Shown in pieces: positions 1-9,025 of a stretch of DNA of 64,000 nt; the stretch's first letter is position 1, and each line of letters opens with the position of its first letter. Source of the stretch: Candidatus Sulfurimonas marisnigri (GTDB lineage Bacteria > Campylobacterota > Campylobacteria > Campylobacterales > Sulfurimonadaceae). Under the pieces are notes generated by a model that had not been told where the DNA came from, made no database searches, and worked only from the letters and a program-made list of their open reading frames with translations. Location of the stretch: contig NZ_CP054493.1 in NCBI RefSeq assembly GCF_015265475.1, forward strand, positions 1,364,001 through 1,428,000, written 5' to 3'. The position numbers and the translations under genes are program-made.

Positions 1-271
1 CCAAAGCCATCTCTTTTTCAACCAAGTCTGCATGTTCGTACACTCTAAGAACAGGAATAAGTTTATGCAGCTGTTTCGTAATCTGCTCTATTACTCTTAT
101 AGAACCTGATGTAACAATAGTAAGTCTAGAATATCTACTATCAGGTATTGGAGCAACAGTTAAAGATGTAATGTTGTACCCACGACCAGAGAAAAGATCC
201 GTAATACGAGATAAAACACTAGCCTCGTTTACTACAATAACAGAGATAACTCTTCTTTCACTAGCTTCCAT
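1..271 (-). CDS. ilvN: acetolactate synthase small (regulatory) subunit, partial
   Basis: This is the regulatory subunit of acetohydroxyacid synthase. It binds IlvB and carries branched-chain amino acid feedback control. Only the first 90 residues are present; the 3' end runs off the left edge. The protein opens MEASERRVISVIV and contains RGYNITSLTVAP and SRLTIV, the pattern of the N-terminal ACT domain in this family. Its ATG shares one base with the ilvB stop codon (TAATG), so the two subunits are probably translationally coupled. The identification is firm; completeness cannot be judged here. Confidence 0.93.
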   Translation of the reverse strand, partial: MEASERRVISVIVVNEASVLSRITDLFSGRGYNITSLTVAPIPDSRYSRLTIVTSGSIRVIEQITKQLHKLIPVLRVYEHADLVEKEMAL

Positions 272-1965
272 TATTTCTCCTTCTTCTCTAATAACATCAT
301 GTTAAACAGTGATCCACCAGATGGAACCATTGGCATAACGTTTTCCATTCTTTCAACAACAACATCTATAAATGCAACTATGTTTTTCTCAACAGCATCT
401 TTTAAAGCTGCATCAAATTCATCTTTTGTCTTAACTCTGTATCCGATTCCACCAAATGCTTCAGAAAGCTTTACAAAGTCAGGCTGAACACTTAAATCAG
501 TCTCACTATGTCTTTTATCGTAAAACATTGTTTGCCACTGACGAACCATTCCAAGAAAATTATTGTTAAGAATGATATTTATAACCGGAAGTTTTTGCTC
601 AACCGCAGTCATCAACTCTTGACAATTCATAAGGATTGAGCCATCTCCTGTAAAGTTAACACTTATCTTTTCGGGACAAGCTGATTTTACACCTATAGCC
701 GCAGGAAAACCAAAACCCATAGTACCTAGTCCACCAGAACTAATCCACTGACGAGGTCTTGTGAACGGATAAAATTGTGCAGACCACATCTGGTGCTGCC
801 CAACATCAGTAGAGATATTTGCACTATCACCAAGAAGTTCACCAACACGTTCTATAACCCACTGAGGTTTAATTCTATCTGTATCTTCATGGTATGCTAA
901 TGGATGTAATTCATCAAATTGGTTTATTGTATCTCTCCAAGATGAATACTTTTCAGATTTAATTTCAGATGATAACTCTAACATCTCTTTTACAACATTT
1001 TTAACATCACCAACGATTGGATAATCAGCATTTACAAGTTTAGAAATAGATGCAGGGTCTATATCTACATGTATAACTCCAGCATTTTTAGCAAATTCAG
1101 AAAGTTTACCAGTTACACGATCATCAAATCTAGCACCAAGTCCTATCACTAAATCAGTTTCACTCATAGCCATATTAGCAGCGTATGAACCATGCATGCC
1201 AAGCATAGATATAAGTAAATCATCATCGTGACTAAGAGTACCTCTAGCCATAAAAGTCTCAACAGCAGGAATTCCAGTTTTGTGAACTAAATCTCTAACT
1301 TCATAAGCAGCATCTGCATTTATAATACCGCCTCCAAGATAAAATAGTGGTCTTTTAGCTTTTGAGATAGCTTCCATAGCTTTTTTAATTTGACGAGGAT
1401 TACCTTTAACATGAGGCTTGTAAGTCTCAAGATTAAGCTCTAAAGAATAATCAAATTCAGCTATCTGAGCAGTAACATCTTTTGGGATATCTACGTGCAC
1501 AGGACCTGGACGACCAGTTGATGCAATATGAAATGCTTCTTTGAGTATACGACCTAAATCTTTAGCGTCTGTTACAAGATAGTTATGCTTAGTACATGAA
1601 CGACTTATACCAACGGCATCAATCTCTTGAAATGCATCGGTACCAATAAGACTCATCGGAACCTGTCCGCTAATTACAACTAATGGAATTGAGTCCATAT
1701 ATGCATCAGCTAAACCAGTTACAGCATTTGTAAAACCAGGTCCACTAGTAATCATTGCAACACCAACTTTACCACTAGCTTTTGAGTAGCCCTCAGCAGC
1801 ATGTACAGAAGCTTGTTCGTGTCTTGTCAAAATATGTTTAAAGTCATTTTGCTTATAAATCTCATCATAGACATTCATGATAGCTCCGCCTGGGTAGCCA
1901 AACACTGTGTCAACGCCCTCTGCGATTAAAGCCTCAATGACCATTTGTGCGCCATTTATTTGCAT
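271..1965 (-). CDS. ilvB: acetolactate synthase large (catalytic) subunit
   Basis: This ThDP- and FAD-dependent enzyme condenses two pyruvates, or pyruvate and 2-oxobutyrate, in the first common step of branched-chain amino acid synthesis. The 564 residues match the usual length. Visible marks are the catalytic glutamate in RHEQ (residues 48-51), the central FAD-binding domain, and the ThDP/Mg motif that starts GDGS at 440-443 and ends in NNN at 467-469. A strong GAGGAG ribosome site precedes the ATG. ilvN follows with a one-base overlap, and ilvA, which supplies 2-oxobutyrate, lies two genes upstream. Nothing unusual is seen. Confidence 0.97.
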   Translation of the reverse strand: MQINGAQMVIEALIAEGVDTVFGYPGGAIMNVYDEIYKQNDFKHILTRHEQASVHAAEGYSKASGKVGVAMITSGPGFTNAVTGLADAYMDSIPLVVISGQVPMSLIGTDAFQEIDAVGISRSCTKHNYLVTDAKDLGRILKEAFHIASTGRPGPVHVDIPKDVTAQIAEFDYSLELNLETYKPHVKGNPRQIKKAMEAISKAKRPLFYLGGGIINADAAYEVRDLVHKTGIPAVETFMARGTLSHDDDLLISMLGMHGSYAANMAMSETDLVIGLGARFDDRVTGKLSEFAKNAGVIHVDIDPASISKLVNADYPIVGDVKNVVKEMLELSSEIKSEKYSSWRDTINQFDELHPLAYHEDTDRIKPQWVIERVGELLGDSANISTDVGQHQMWSAQFYPFTRPRQWISSGGLGTMGFGFPAAIGVKSACPEKISVNFTGDGSILMNCQELMTAVEQKLPVINIILNNNFLGMVRQWQTMFYDKRHSETDLSVQPDFVKLSEAFGGIGYRVKTKDEFDAALKDAVEKNIVAFIDVVVERMENVMPMVPSGGSLFNMMLLEKKEK

Positions 1966-1994
1966 GAAAGTCTCCTCTAATAAAAAATTTGCTT

Positions 1995-2000
1995 ATTATA
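1995..2000 (-). promoter_or_regulatory. probable -10 element upstream of ilvBN
   Basis: A perfect TATAAT on the minus strand lies about 30 bases upstream of the ilvB start, in the 77-base gap after the WD40 gene. No good -35 sits 17 bases upstream, which is common in Campylobacterota promoters. Transcription could also read in from upstream. Confidence 0.4.
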
Positions 2001-2042
2001 CCTACCTTCCCTATATTTTACTTTAAAGAAGTCAATATATTT

Positions 2043-4166
2043 CTATTCTATTATTGATTTAACAATCATTGAGGGTCTCCATTTATTTATAGAACCTTCG
2101 GTTTGAGACTCTAAATTTAATTTTGTTTTAGGATGGTTTCTTTTAAATTTCTCAAAAAAAGTAAAAATCTTATCCTCTAACCCATAATATAAAATATAAT
2201 TTTTAATGCCATTTTCAATATATAATTGTTCTTTTCTCTCTCTTATACTTGCTTCGAGTTGAACAATATAGCAACGTGCAAAAACATTAGCGATTGGAAG
2301 AATTTTTGAATTAATTTTCATATATTTATCTAAATTTTTTTTAATTTTAATTGCATCGCCTCTAAATACATATTCGCTTACAGCATATAAATCATAATCC
2401 CATAATTTTTGAAGATTTTCACCCTCTATAGTGTTTTGCAAATCATTATAACTCTCTAAAAGATTATATGCTACTGTAATGTCATTATCTCTTATAGCGT
2501 TAAAAAATTTATGCCTACTCTCTATTTCGATTATAATATCTTTCGCCTCATTTTTAAAATCTTCAAAATCAAGTAAAATTCTAAGAAGTTTTACCGCAGA
2601 GTGAGTGTCATTTTTTTCAATAAATTTTTGTGAGTTTATGTACAAATTGTCGGCGTATTTACTTAAAGAATCATATTCAGAGTACTCTTTTAAAAATGGG
2701 TGTATTTTCAGTAGTTCATATACAAGTTTAAAATCTTTTTGAGCAATTGCAATTTTAAACCTTCTATGAATTTGGGCATTAGTTAACAAAGCCTGGATAT
2801 GTTTTGACTTTTCGCTTATCCCCCGATATGGAGCTAAAATTTCATTAACTTTATCTGCAGCTTTTGGCTCAAGTATATACTTCTGCGCCAACATAAATGA
2901 TTTTTTCCAATTTAATTCCAGCGATTTATAAACAGGTGTCTCTTCGTATAGTGGGTGTTTTTTTGCCAGCGTATAAGCCTGTGTTATTTTGCCATGCTTT
3001 ACAAGCAGAACAAACTTATCAAACTCTTCATACTCTTTAATAAGATTATTCATTATCTGTTTTTTACTTGGAATTGTTACAAAATTTCCAAATATACCAA
3101 CTGCTCTTTTTTTATCACTTTTTCCAAATAATTCTTTTGCTCTTTGTACTGTTTTTTTCCATAAAGTATCTAAAATCAGGTAAGTCTCTGTATATTTTAA
3201 AAGTGGATTTTTTTCAATCTCTGCATATATCTGGACGTAATTTTTTTCTCGCAGAAACTGAGTTAATTTATTTTCACCAAGATATATTTCATATAAAATC
3301 AACTCTCCACTATCTGAACCAATGATAAGATGCTTGTTGTTTTCATCAAAGTTTATTGAAGTAATTTTATTATTAAGTTTAATATATCTTCTTGATATCA
3401 ACTTATAACTATGTAAATCGTACACTAAAACATATCCAAGTATACTTGCTAAAAATAAAAATTTATCATCACCAACAGCAACTTGCGTAATGTCGTCATG
3501 AATCCCATCAAGTCTTGTGATTATTTTACCGTTATTTGTGTCCCATATTATTGCACTGTTGTTTTTATCAATGCTAAAGAGTCTGTTTTTACTTAAAAAC
3601 TTAAGTTTCATAACAGGAGCTGAGTGAGCTCTTAACTTATGTATTAATTTCATTGTATTCAAACTAGATATATGTATATTTTTATCATAACTAGCAGTTG
3701 CGACCAATTGTGCATTATCACTAAATGATATGTCGTTTACGCAATCAATATGACTAGTAAGGGTAAATGCAAGCTGTCCACTTTCAACATCGGATACAAA
3801 AATTTTACCATCATCGCCACCAGAGAACATATATCTGTCTTGAGGGTCAAGTGCGACAGAAGAGACATCTCCGTGATGCCTATCTATCTTAGAGATAATT
3901 TTTTTTGTTTTTATGTCATAAAGCCTAGACTCTTTGCAATCAGAACTTATAACAACAAAATATTTTGCATTAGAGCTAAAACCAAAAACATCAGAGCTGT
4001 ATCTAAAGTGGACTATATTGCACTTAAGCACACTCTTCACATTGAGTGTGCCTATGTCTAAATAGTGCATCGCAGTGGCTGAGTCAACAACTAAAACACT
4101 ATTCTCATTTATAACTTTAGTATATACGACTGCTTCACTAAAACTACTACTTTTAACAGGTAACAT
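2043..4166 (-). CDS. WD40-repeat protein with helical C-terminal half, function unknown
   Basis: I do not recognise a named family. Residues from about 1 to 295 read as successive WD40-type blades, for example the stretch around FSGGDDGKIFVSD and the following TASYDKNIHI, so a beta-propeller is likely. Residues from about 300 to 700 are charged and helix-rich, with recurring units containing short patterns such as AYTLAKKHPLYEE and VYELLKIHPFLKEY, which suggests TPR-like repeats. No signal peptide, transmembrane segment or catalytic motif is visible, so a cytoplasmic scaffold is the best inference. It lies 6 bases after ilvA and 77 bases before ilvB, splitting the ilv genes. Confidence 0.72.
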   Translation of the reverse strand: MLPVKSSSFSEAVVYTKVINENSVLVVDSATAMHYLDIGTLNVKSVLKCNIVHFRYSSDVFGFSSNAKYFVVISSDCKESRLYDIKTKKIISKIDRHHGDVSSVALDPQDRYMFSGGDDGKIFVSDVESGQLAFTLTSHIDCVNDISFSDNAQLVATASYDKNIHISSLNTMKLIHKLRAHSAPVMKLKFLSKNRLFSIDKNNSAIIWDTNNGKIITRLDGIHDDITQVAVGDDKFLFLASILGYVLVYDLHSYKLISRRYIKLNNKITSINFDENNKHLIIGSDSGELILYEIYLGENKLTQFLREKNYVQIYAEIEKNPLLKYTETYLILDTLWKKTVQRAKELFGKSDKKRAVGIFGNFVTIPSKKQIMNNLIKEYEEFDKFVLLVKHGKITQAYTLAKKHPLYEETPVYKSLELNWKKSFMLAQKYILEPKAADKVNEILAPYRGISEKSKHIQALLTNAQIHRRFKIAIAQKDFKLVYELLKIHPFLKEYSEYDSLSKYADNLYINSQKFIEKNDTHSAVKLLRILLDFEDFKNEAKDIIIEIESRHKFFNAIRDNDITVAYNLLESYNDLQNTIEGENLQKLWDYDLYAVSEYVFRGDAIKIKKNLDKYMKINSKILPIANVFARCYIVQLEASIRERKEQLYIENGIKNYILYYGLEDKIFTFFEKFKRNHPKTKLNLESQTEGSINKWRPSMIVKSIIE

Positions 4167-4172
4167 TATATA

Positions 4173-5375
4173 TTAGTCCCTTATGTAGCCCTCTTGTTTT
4201 AAAACATTATGAATATCAGCTTGATGCTGCTCACCTTTAGTCTCTACATGTACGGTTACATTTGCATCACCATAGTCAAGTGAAATCGATGTTCTATCAT
4301 ATGAAATATGAACAATATTGGCATTTAATTCTTGAAGAAGCTGTGTAAAATGCATAAGAGAACCAGGTTTATCAATTAGAGTAACGGTCAATTTCATCTT
4401 TCTTCCAGACTTCAAAAGACCTTTTTCAATAATAACAGAAAGAAGTGTAACATCCATATTTCCGCCGCTTAGAACTACTGCTACTTTTTTACCTTTTAAA
4501 TACTCTAACTTTTTATGAAGTAAAGCAGCTACACCAACAGCACCTGCACCTTCAACAACAAGTTTTTGTTTCTCTAGTAAAAACAAAATTGCACTGGCAA
4601 TCTCTTCATCATCTACGCTGATAAACTTGTCTACGCTACCAAGCATGTATTCTAACGTGATAGGTGAAGTATCACGAACTGCTATCCCGTCAGCTATCGT
4701 CCTAACACTGAGTGAATCAACAACTTTTTTAAGATCGTATGAATTTTTAAGGGCTGGAGCACCGGTGGCACTAACACCTATAACTTCAATATTTGAATTT
4801 ATACTTTTTATAGCGCATGCCATTCCAGATATAAGTCCTCCCCCGCCAACTGGGATGATTACAGCATCCAAATCTTCACATTTATCCAGAATATCTAAAG
4901 CCAATGTCCCCTGTCCGGCGATAACCTCTTCATCTTCAAAAGGGTGAATAAATGTTAAAGAGTTTTTCTTTCCATACTCTGTTGCGTATGCATAAGCTTC
5001 GTCATAATTACTTCCGGCGAGAATAACTTCTGCACCATAATATTTAACACCATTTACTTTTGTAAGAGGCGTTGATTCAGGCATAATAATCACAGCTTTA
5101 ATATTAAACTTTAGTGCTGAGAAGGCAACACCCTGTGCATGGTTTCCAGCACTTGCCGCAACAACACCACCAGCTCTTTGCTCATCATTTAATGATGCTA
5201 TTTTATTGTAAGCACCTCTTATCTTAAATGCGCCGGTTATTTGCAGATTCTCTTTTTTTAAGTAAACTTCACATGCAGATATTTTGCTTAAATATGGTGC
5301 ATATGATAGAGGTGTATCAACTACAATATCTTTTATACGCTCTTGTGCCTCATATATCTTTTTTATATCTAACAA
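4173..5375 (-). CDS. ilvA: threonine ammonia-lyase (threonine dehydratase)
   Basis: This PLP enzyme deaminates threonine to 2-oxobutyrate, the isoleucine precursor. The 400-residue form has the fold-type II catalytic domain with the PLP lysine in GAFKIRGA (Lys51), a phosphate-binding PVGGGGLISG loop near residue 176, and a C-terminal ACT-like domain from about residue 328 (MKLTVTLIDKPGSL). This is the short IlvA/TdcB-like architecture, not the 500-residue E. coli IlvA. The start is TTG, preceded by AAGGAAAG at suitable spacing. Close linkage to ilvBN supports a biosynthetic role, although a catabolic TdcB-like role cannot be excluded. Confidence 0.9.
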   Translation of the reverse strand: MLDIKKIYEAQERIKDIVVDTPLSYAPYLSKISACEVYLKKENLQITGAFKIRGAYNKIASLNDEQRAGGVVAASAGNHAQGVAFSALKFNIKAVIIMPESTPLTKVNGVKYYGAEVILAGSNYDEAYAYATEYGKKNSLTFIHPFEDEEVIAGQGTLALDILDKCEDLDAVIIPVGGGGLISGMACAIKSINSNIEVIGVSATGAPALKNSYDLKKVVDSLSVRTIADGIAVRDTSPITLEYMLGSVDKFISVDDEEIASAILFLLEKQKLVVEGAGAVGVAALLHKKLEYLKGKKVAVVLSGGNMDVTLLSVIIEKGLLKSGRKMKLTVTLIDKPGSLMHFTQLLQELNANIVHISYDRTSISLDYGDANVTVHVETKGEQHQADIHNVLKQEGYIRD

Positions 5376-5385
5376 TAAACTTTCC

Positions 5386-5811
5386 TTACAGAGCTTTATG
5401 CTCTATCATACTACACATATTTTGAACAACCATCATTCCAGCATTTTTTGCTCTTTGTGCCGCATCATTATTAACAATCTCTTTTTGAGCCCAAAAAACT
5501 TTTACATCTTTGCGTTTTATGCAGGCATCAGCAACATTATCCAGCTCTTTTGATTTTCTAAATATATCAACCATATCTATTGCAAAAGGTATCTCTTCAA
5601 GTGAGCGATAAACTTTTTCACCCAAAATCTCATCCTCTTTTGGATAAACCGGAACTATTTTAAACCCTTGTTCTTGAAGATATTTAGCGACTCTATGACT
5701 TGCCTTTGAAGCATCAGGAGAAAGCCCTAAAACTGCAATAGTTTTTACACTGCTAAAAATATCTTTTATCTCTTGCTTATTTGAATTAACAGAAGGGAAT
5801 TCACACTCCAT
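5386..5811 (-). CDS. CoA-binding (YccU-like) protein
   Basis: This 141-residue cytoplasmic protein is one Rossmann-like CoA_binding domain. The glycine-containing loop in IAVLGLSPDASKASHRVAKY (from about residue 24) and the following VPVYPKEDEILGEKVYRSLEEIP are typical of the stand-alone YccU type. These proteins bind CoA or nucleotide, but no specific reaction is established. The gene ends 10 bases before ilvA and probably shares its transcript. The family is clear; the role is unknown. Confidence 0.85.
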   Translation of the reverse strand: MECEFPSVNSNKQEIKDIFSSVKTIAVLGLSPDASKASHRVAKYLQEQGFKIVPVYPKEDEILGEKVYRSLEEIPFAIDMVDIFRKSKELDNVADACIKRKDVKVFWAQKEIVNNDAAQRAKNAGMMVVQNMCSMIEHKAL

Positions 5812-5864
5812 AAAAGTTCCTTATTATTTAATATATTTGAGTGATTATATCAAAAAAGAACCAT

Positions 5865-6644
5865 TTATACATCAATTTTCTCTTGACCTATCCTGTATAA
5901 AGCAAAGTCATATTTCAACGGATCATTATTATCAAAAGATTTTAAAGTTTGAGTCAGCTCTATAGCCGCTTGAAGATCATAACTTTTTCTTTGCAAAAGT
6001 CCAAGTTTTAGAGAGACATTAAATGTATGCGTATCAAGTGGCATAATTAAGTCTGCTTTATCAATTCCATGCCATAAACCCATATCGATATTATCATCTC
6101 TTACCATCCATCTTAAAAACATCATCCACCTCTTAAGTGCACCTGCTCCTTTTGTTTTACTGGTAATTTTTCCTATTAAAAAGTTATAACCTTGTGACTG
6201 ATGCGGATACTCCACATGTAGAGTTTTTATAAGTTCATTTATTCCATCAATTACACTGTTATTCTTAGTGTAGCCACTCTTAAATATAGCCTCTAGAGTA
6301 CTTTTTTCATTTAATCTTTTAAGGGCAATAAACAGGGCAATAACATCTTCGCTTTTTTGAAATCTATAGTAGTGATTTTTTAAAGACTCTTTTATCTCAT
6401 CATCACTTTTTTGTAAAATAGAGAAGTCAAGTGAGTCCAAAAACTTAACTATCTGCTTTACATTTCCATAAGCAAAAAGAGCGCATACCAAAGAGATATT
6501 GGGGTCTTTGTAGCGGTGTGCAACTAAAATCGGATCTAGCTTATCATAAGATATCTCACTTGTGCTGTTTCTTTTAAGAACTTCTAAGTCAAGTCTTTTT
6601 TTAATGTAAATAATAGAGTTTTTTCCTCTCGCTTGAACCTGCAA
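5865..6644 (-). CDS. TIGR02757 family protein
   Basis: This 259-residue protein belongs to a conserved family of unknown function, recognisable from the NPDLRFH-like VAHRYKDPNISLVCALFAYG stretch near the start and from RWMMFLRWMVRDDNIDMGLW followed by PLDTHTF. The composition suggests a helical HhH/DNA-glycosylase-like fold, but this is inference. The only standard start is TTG at 6644, inside the end of rpoN, giving a 44-base overlap. Family members usually begin near LDLEVLKRN, so the true start may be a rare codon after residue 10. It follows rpoN and precedes the CoA-binding gene by 53 bases. Confidence 0.8.
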   Translation of the reverse strand: MQVQARGKNSIIYIKKRLDLEVLKRNSTSEISYDKLDPILVAHRYKDPNISLVCALFAYGNVKQIVKFLDSLDFSILQKSDDEIKESLKNHYYRFQKSEDVIALFIALKRLNEKSTLEAIFKSGYTKNNSVIDGINELIKTLHVEYPHQSQGYNFLIGKITSKTKGAGALKRWMMFLRWMVRDDNIDMGLWHGIDKADLIMPLDTHTFNVSLKLGLLQRKSYDLQAAIELTQTLKSFDNNDPLKYDFALYRIGQEKIDV

Positions 6645-7869
6645 TGTTTAACTGTTTTCTATACTTTGCAATTGTCCTTCTAACCATTGTTACTTTGAAT
6701 TTTTCTTGAATCATATCTAGTAGTTTCATATCACTGAGTGGTTTATTATGATTCTCTCTCTTAACTATAGTAACCAAGAACTCTTTTATTGCTGCATTTG
6801 AAACATCTTCATCTATAGCAGTTGTAAAGAACTCTTTCATTGCAAAAACACCTCTGTTACATGCTATATACTTATTTGCGATTGCTCTTGAAATAGTAGA
6901 GGGGTTGTGTCCAAACTCATCTGCCAAAGTCTTCAGAGTAAGAGGCATTATCGCACCGCCTGTAAAAAACTCATACTGATACTCAACTATCATAAGCCCC
7001 ACTTTATACAAGGTAGCTTTTCTCATGTCAAGTGCGTCAACAAGGCTCTTTGCCTCTTTAATTTTTTGCGAAATAAATTCATGCTCAACCGCATAACTTG
7101 TGTCTATAAGAATAGTCGGATAATAGGCATCATTTAGCTTGACCTCTATGGCTTCATCATCATTAAAAAATATCATCAAATCTGGAATAATCTGAGCTGA
7201 ATCCTCTTGGTACTCTATTGCCGGAGGATTTTTAAATGTTCCAAGAACACGCATAACTTCACTGAAGTGTTCTTTTCTTGAATAGCTGTGAATATCCTCC
7301 ATATTATTAATAACTTCCACACACAGAGGATAGGCCTCTTCACTTATGTCTGAACTCTCCAGCTGAAACACAAATGACTCTGCCAAATCTTTTGCAGCAA
7401 CACCAATTGGCTCTACATGTGAGAACCTCAAACGAACTTTTTCAAACTCCGAGATATCAATATTTTTGATTTTACAAAACGCTTCACTGTCACCTTCATA
7501 GTAACCATTTTCATCCAGATTAGCCACTACAAATGAGGCAATAGATTGCGATATAGGCGTTGGAAACAGTGGCGCTTCTAACTGCTCATCTAAGACATCA
7601 TAAAGAGATCTTTTTTGAATAGTCAATGCTTCTATCTGCTCAGTTCTAGAGTTGCTTACCTGACCTGAAATTATTTTTCTAGGAATCTTTTTTTCAAAAT
7701 TTTCTTCATATCCTGACTTTACTTCCACAACCGGATTTGCATCAATAAAAGGGGACATGGCTTCACCCAAGTCGCTTAAGCTAGAGTGTAAAATAGGCAA
7801 CCAATTACGAAGTGTATTTGAGAGCTTATGCTTATTCTCTACGCTTTGATTTTGCCTTAATGCTGCCAT
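6601..7869 (-). CDS. rpoN: RNA polymerase sigma-54 factor
   Basis: RpoN recognises GG/GC (-24/-12) promoters and depends on AAA+ activators. In Campylobacterota it drives the middle flagellar genes. The C-terminus carries the RpoN box as VRRTIAKYRKQLNI, and a helix-turn-helix lies before it (LADEFGHNPSTISRAIANKY). The core-binding region is recognisable from VEPIGVAAKDLAESF. Region I is shorter and less glutamine-rich than in E. coli, so the total is 422 residues, as is usual in this lineage. It follows lptB by 27 bases, a neighbour often found next to rpoN in proteobacteria. Confidence 0.95.
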   Translation of the reverse strand: MAALRQNQSVENKHKLSNTLRNWLPILHSSLSDLGEAMSPFIDANPVVEVKSGYEENFEKKIPRKIISGQVSNSRTEQIEALTIQKRSLYDVLDEQLEAPLFPTPISQSIASFVVANLDENGYYEGDSEAFCKIKNIDISEFEKVRLRFSHVEPIGVAAKDLAESFVFQLESSDISEEAYPLCVEVINNMEDIHSYSRKEHFSEVMRVLGTFKNPPAIEYQEDSAQIIPDLMIFFNDDEAIEVKLNDAYYPTILIDTSYAVEHEFISQKIKEAKSLVDALDMRKATLYKVGLMIVEYQYEFFTGGAIMPLTLKTLADEFGHNPSTISRAIANKYIACNRGVFAMKEFFTTAIDEDVSNAAIKEFLVTIVKRENHNKPLSDMKLLDMIQEKFKVTMVRRTIAKYRKQLNIAGSSERKKLYYLH

Positions 7870-7896
7870 TTATCTACAATCCATTGAATTTAAGCT

Positions 7897-8619
7897 CTAA
7901 AGCTTAAAGTCCTCACCAAGATAGTGCTTACGTACATCGCTATTTTTCCCTATCTCTTCGCTTGTTCCGCTGGCGAGTAACTCACCGGACTTGATTACAT
8001 ATGCTCTGTCACATACGTCCAATGTTTCACGAACATTATGGTCTGTAATAAGAACTCCTATCCCGTAAGATACAAGCTGTTTTATAACAGTTTGTATATC
8101 CAAAACAGCAATAGGATCAACTCCGGCAAAAGGCTCATCAAGAAGTAAAAATTTAGGCGCATTTACAAGTGCTCTTGCTATCTCAACACGACGGCGCTCG
8201 CCACCGCTTAAACTAATACCTTTGCGAAAACGGATCGGTTCAATATTAAACATATCCAAAAGTTCCAATATTCTAACCTCTTGGTCTTTTTTATCTTTTA
8301 TACCAACTTGAGCGGCAATCATCAAGTTCTCTTCAACGGTTAAATCTTTAAAGATAGAAGCCTCTTGGGGGAGATAACCAATTCCTTTTAAGGCTCTTAG
8401 ATGTAGTGGCATTCCAGACAAATTTTCTTCATCATAATAGACCTCTCCGTCACTTGCCTCTACAAGTCCGCAAATCATATAAAAGGTAGTTGTTTTTCCA
8501 GCTCCATTCGGACCAAGAAGTCCAACTACCTCTCCGCTAGAAACCTCTAGACTCATACCTTTTACTATCTCTAAATCTTTTATTTTTTTCTTTAAATTAA
8601 TTGCCCTAAGCGTATGCAT
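7897..8619 (-). CDS. lptB: LPS export ABC transporter ATPase LptB
   Basis: This is the cytoplasmic ATPase that powers extraction of lipopolysaccharide from the inner membrane with LptFG and LptC. The 240 residues contain Walker A (GPNGAGKTT near residue 36), the Q-loop (LPQEASIF), the signature [15 protein letters not shown] and Walker [13 protein letters not shown] followed by the switch histidine in ITDHN. These strings, and the pairing with rpoN, are typical of LptB rather than of a generic importer ATPase. It overlaps the end of tsaE by 14 bases. Confidence 0.94.
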   Translation of the reverse strand: MHTLRAINLKKKIKDLEIVKGMSLEVSSGEVVGLLGPNGAGKTTTFYMICGLVEASDGEVYYDEENLSGMPLHLRALKGIGYLPQEASIFKDLTVEENLMIAAQVGIKDKKDQEVRILELLDMFNIEPIRFRKGISLSGGERRRVEIARALVNAPKFLLLDEPFAGVDPIAVLDIQTVIKQLVSYGIGVLITDHNVRETLDVCDRAYVIKSGELLASGTSEEIGKNSDVRKHYLGEDFKL

Positions 8620-9025
8620 AATCTACCTTATATTGTCTAATTTCATCTGAGACTTTTTCTATATCTACAATTAATGTACTTATACCTGCAGAGTTTAAAA
8701 TCCTAACTAGTTCATCATCACCCCACTCTACAAAATGGAGGCCATCTTTGTCCAGCTCCTCCAACATTCCAAGTGATATAAAATGATCTAAACCGTGGTT
8801 ATACATGTCATAGTGAAAAACCATCTCCCCGTAACACTGTTGCAAAGAGAATGTAGGAGAGGTTACATCATCTGCTAGCCCTAAAAATTTAACAAACTCT
8901 TTTACAAAAGTAGTTTTTCCAGCCGCAAGATCACCTCTTAATATAATTACACCGGAACTAAATTTTTTCCCAATATCTTCAACTAAAGTATTAAGTTCTT
9001 CTAATTTAAGCTTATAAATAATCAT
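8606..9025 (-). CDS. tsaE: tRNA threonylcarbamoyladenosine synthesis ATPase TsaE
   Basis: TsaE is the small ATPase that works with TsaB and TsaD to make t6A37 in ANN-decoding tRNAs. The 139-residue protein shows the Walker A loop [14 protein letters not shown] near residue 31, the family [11 protein letters not shown] string and the late FVEWGDDE motif. Its ATG overlaps the trpD stop (ATGA), and its end overlaps lptB by 14 bases, so it belongs to a tight run of housekeeping genes. The start is fixed by the overlap. Confidence 0.92.
   Translation of the reverse strand: MIIYKLKLEELNTLVEDIGKKFSSGVIILRGDLAAGKTTFVKEFVKFLGLADDVTSPTFSLQQCYGEMVFHYDMYNHGLDHFISLGMLEELDKDGLHFVEWGDDELVRILNSAGISTLIVDIEKVSDEIRQYKVDYAYA

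Noticed and set aside
299-487. Plus-strand open frame inside ilvB
   Set aside because: It is a shadow of ilvB, which has all catalytic motifs on the other strand; no ribosome site or family pattern.
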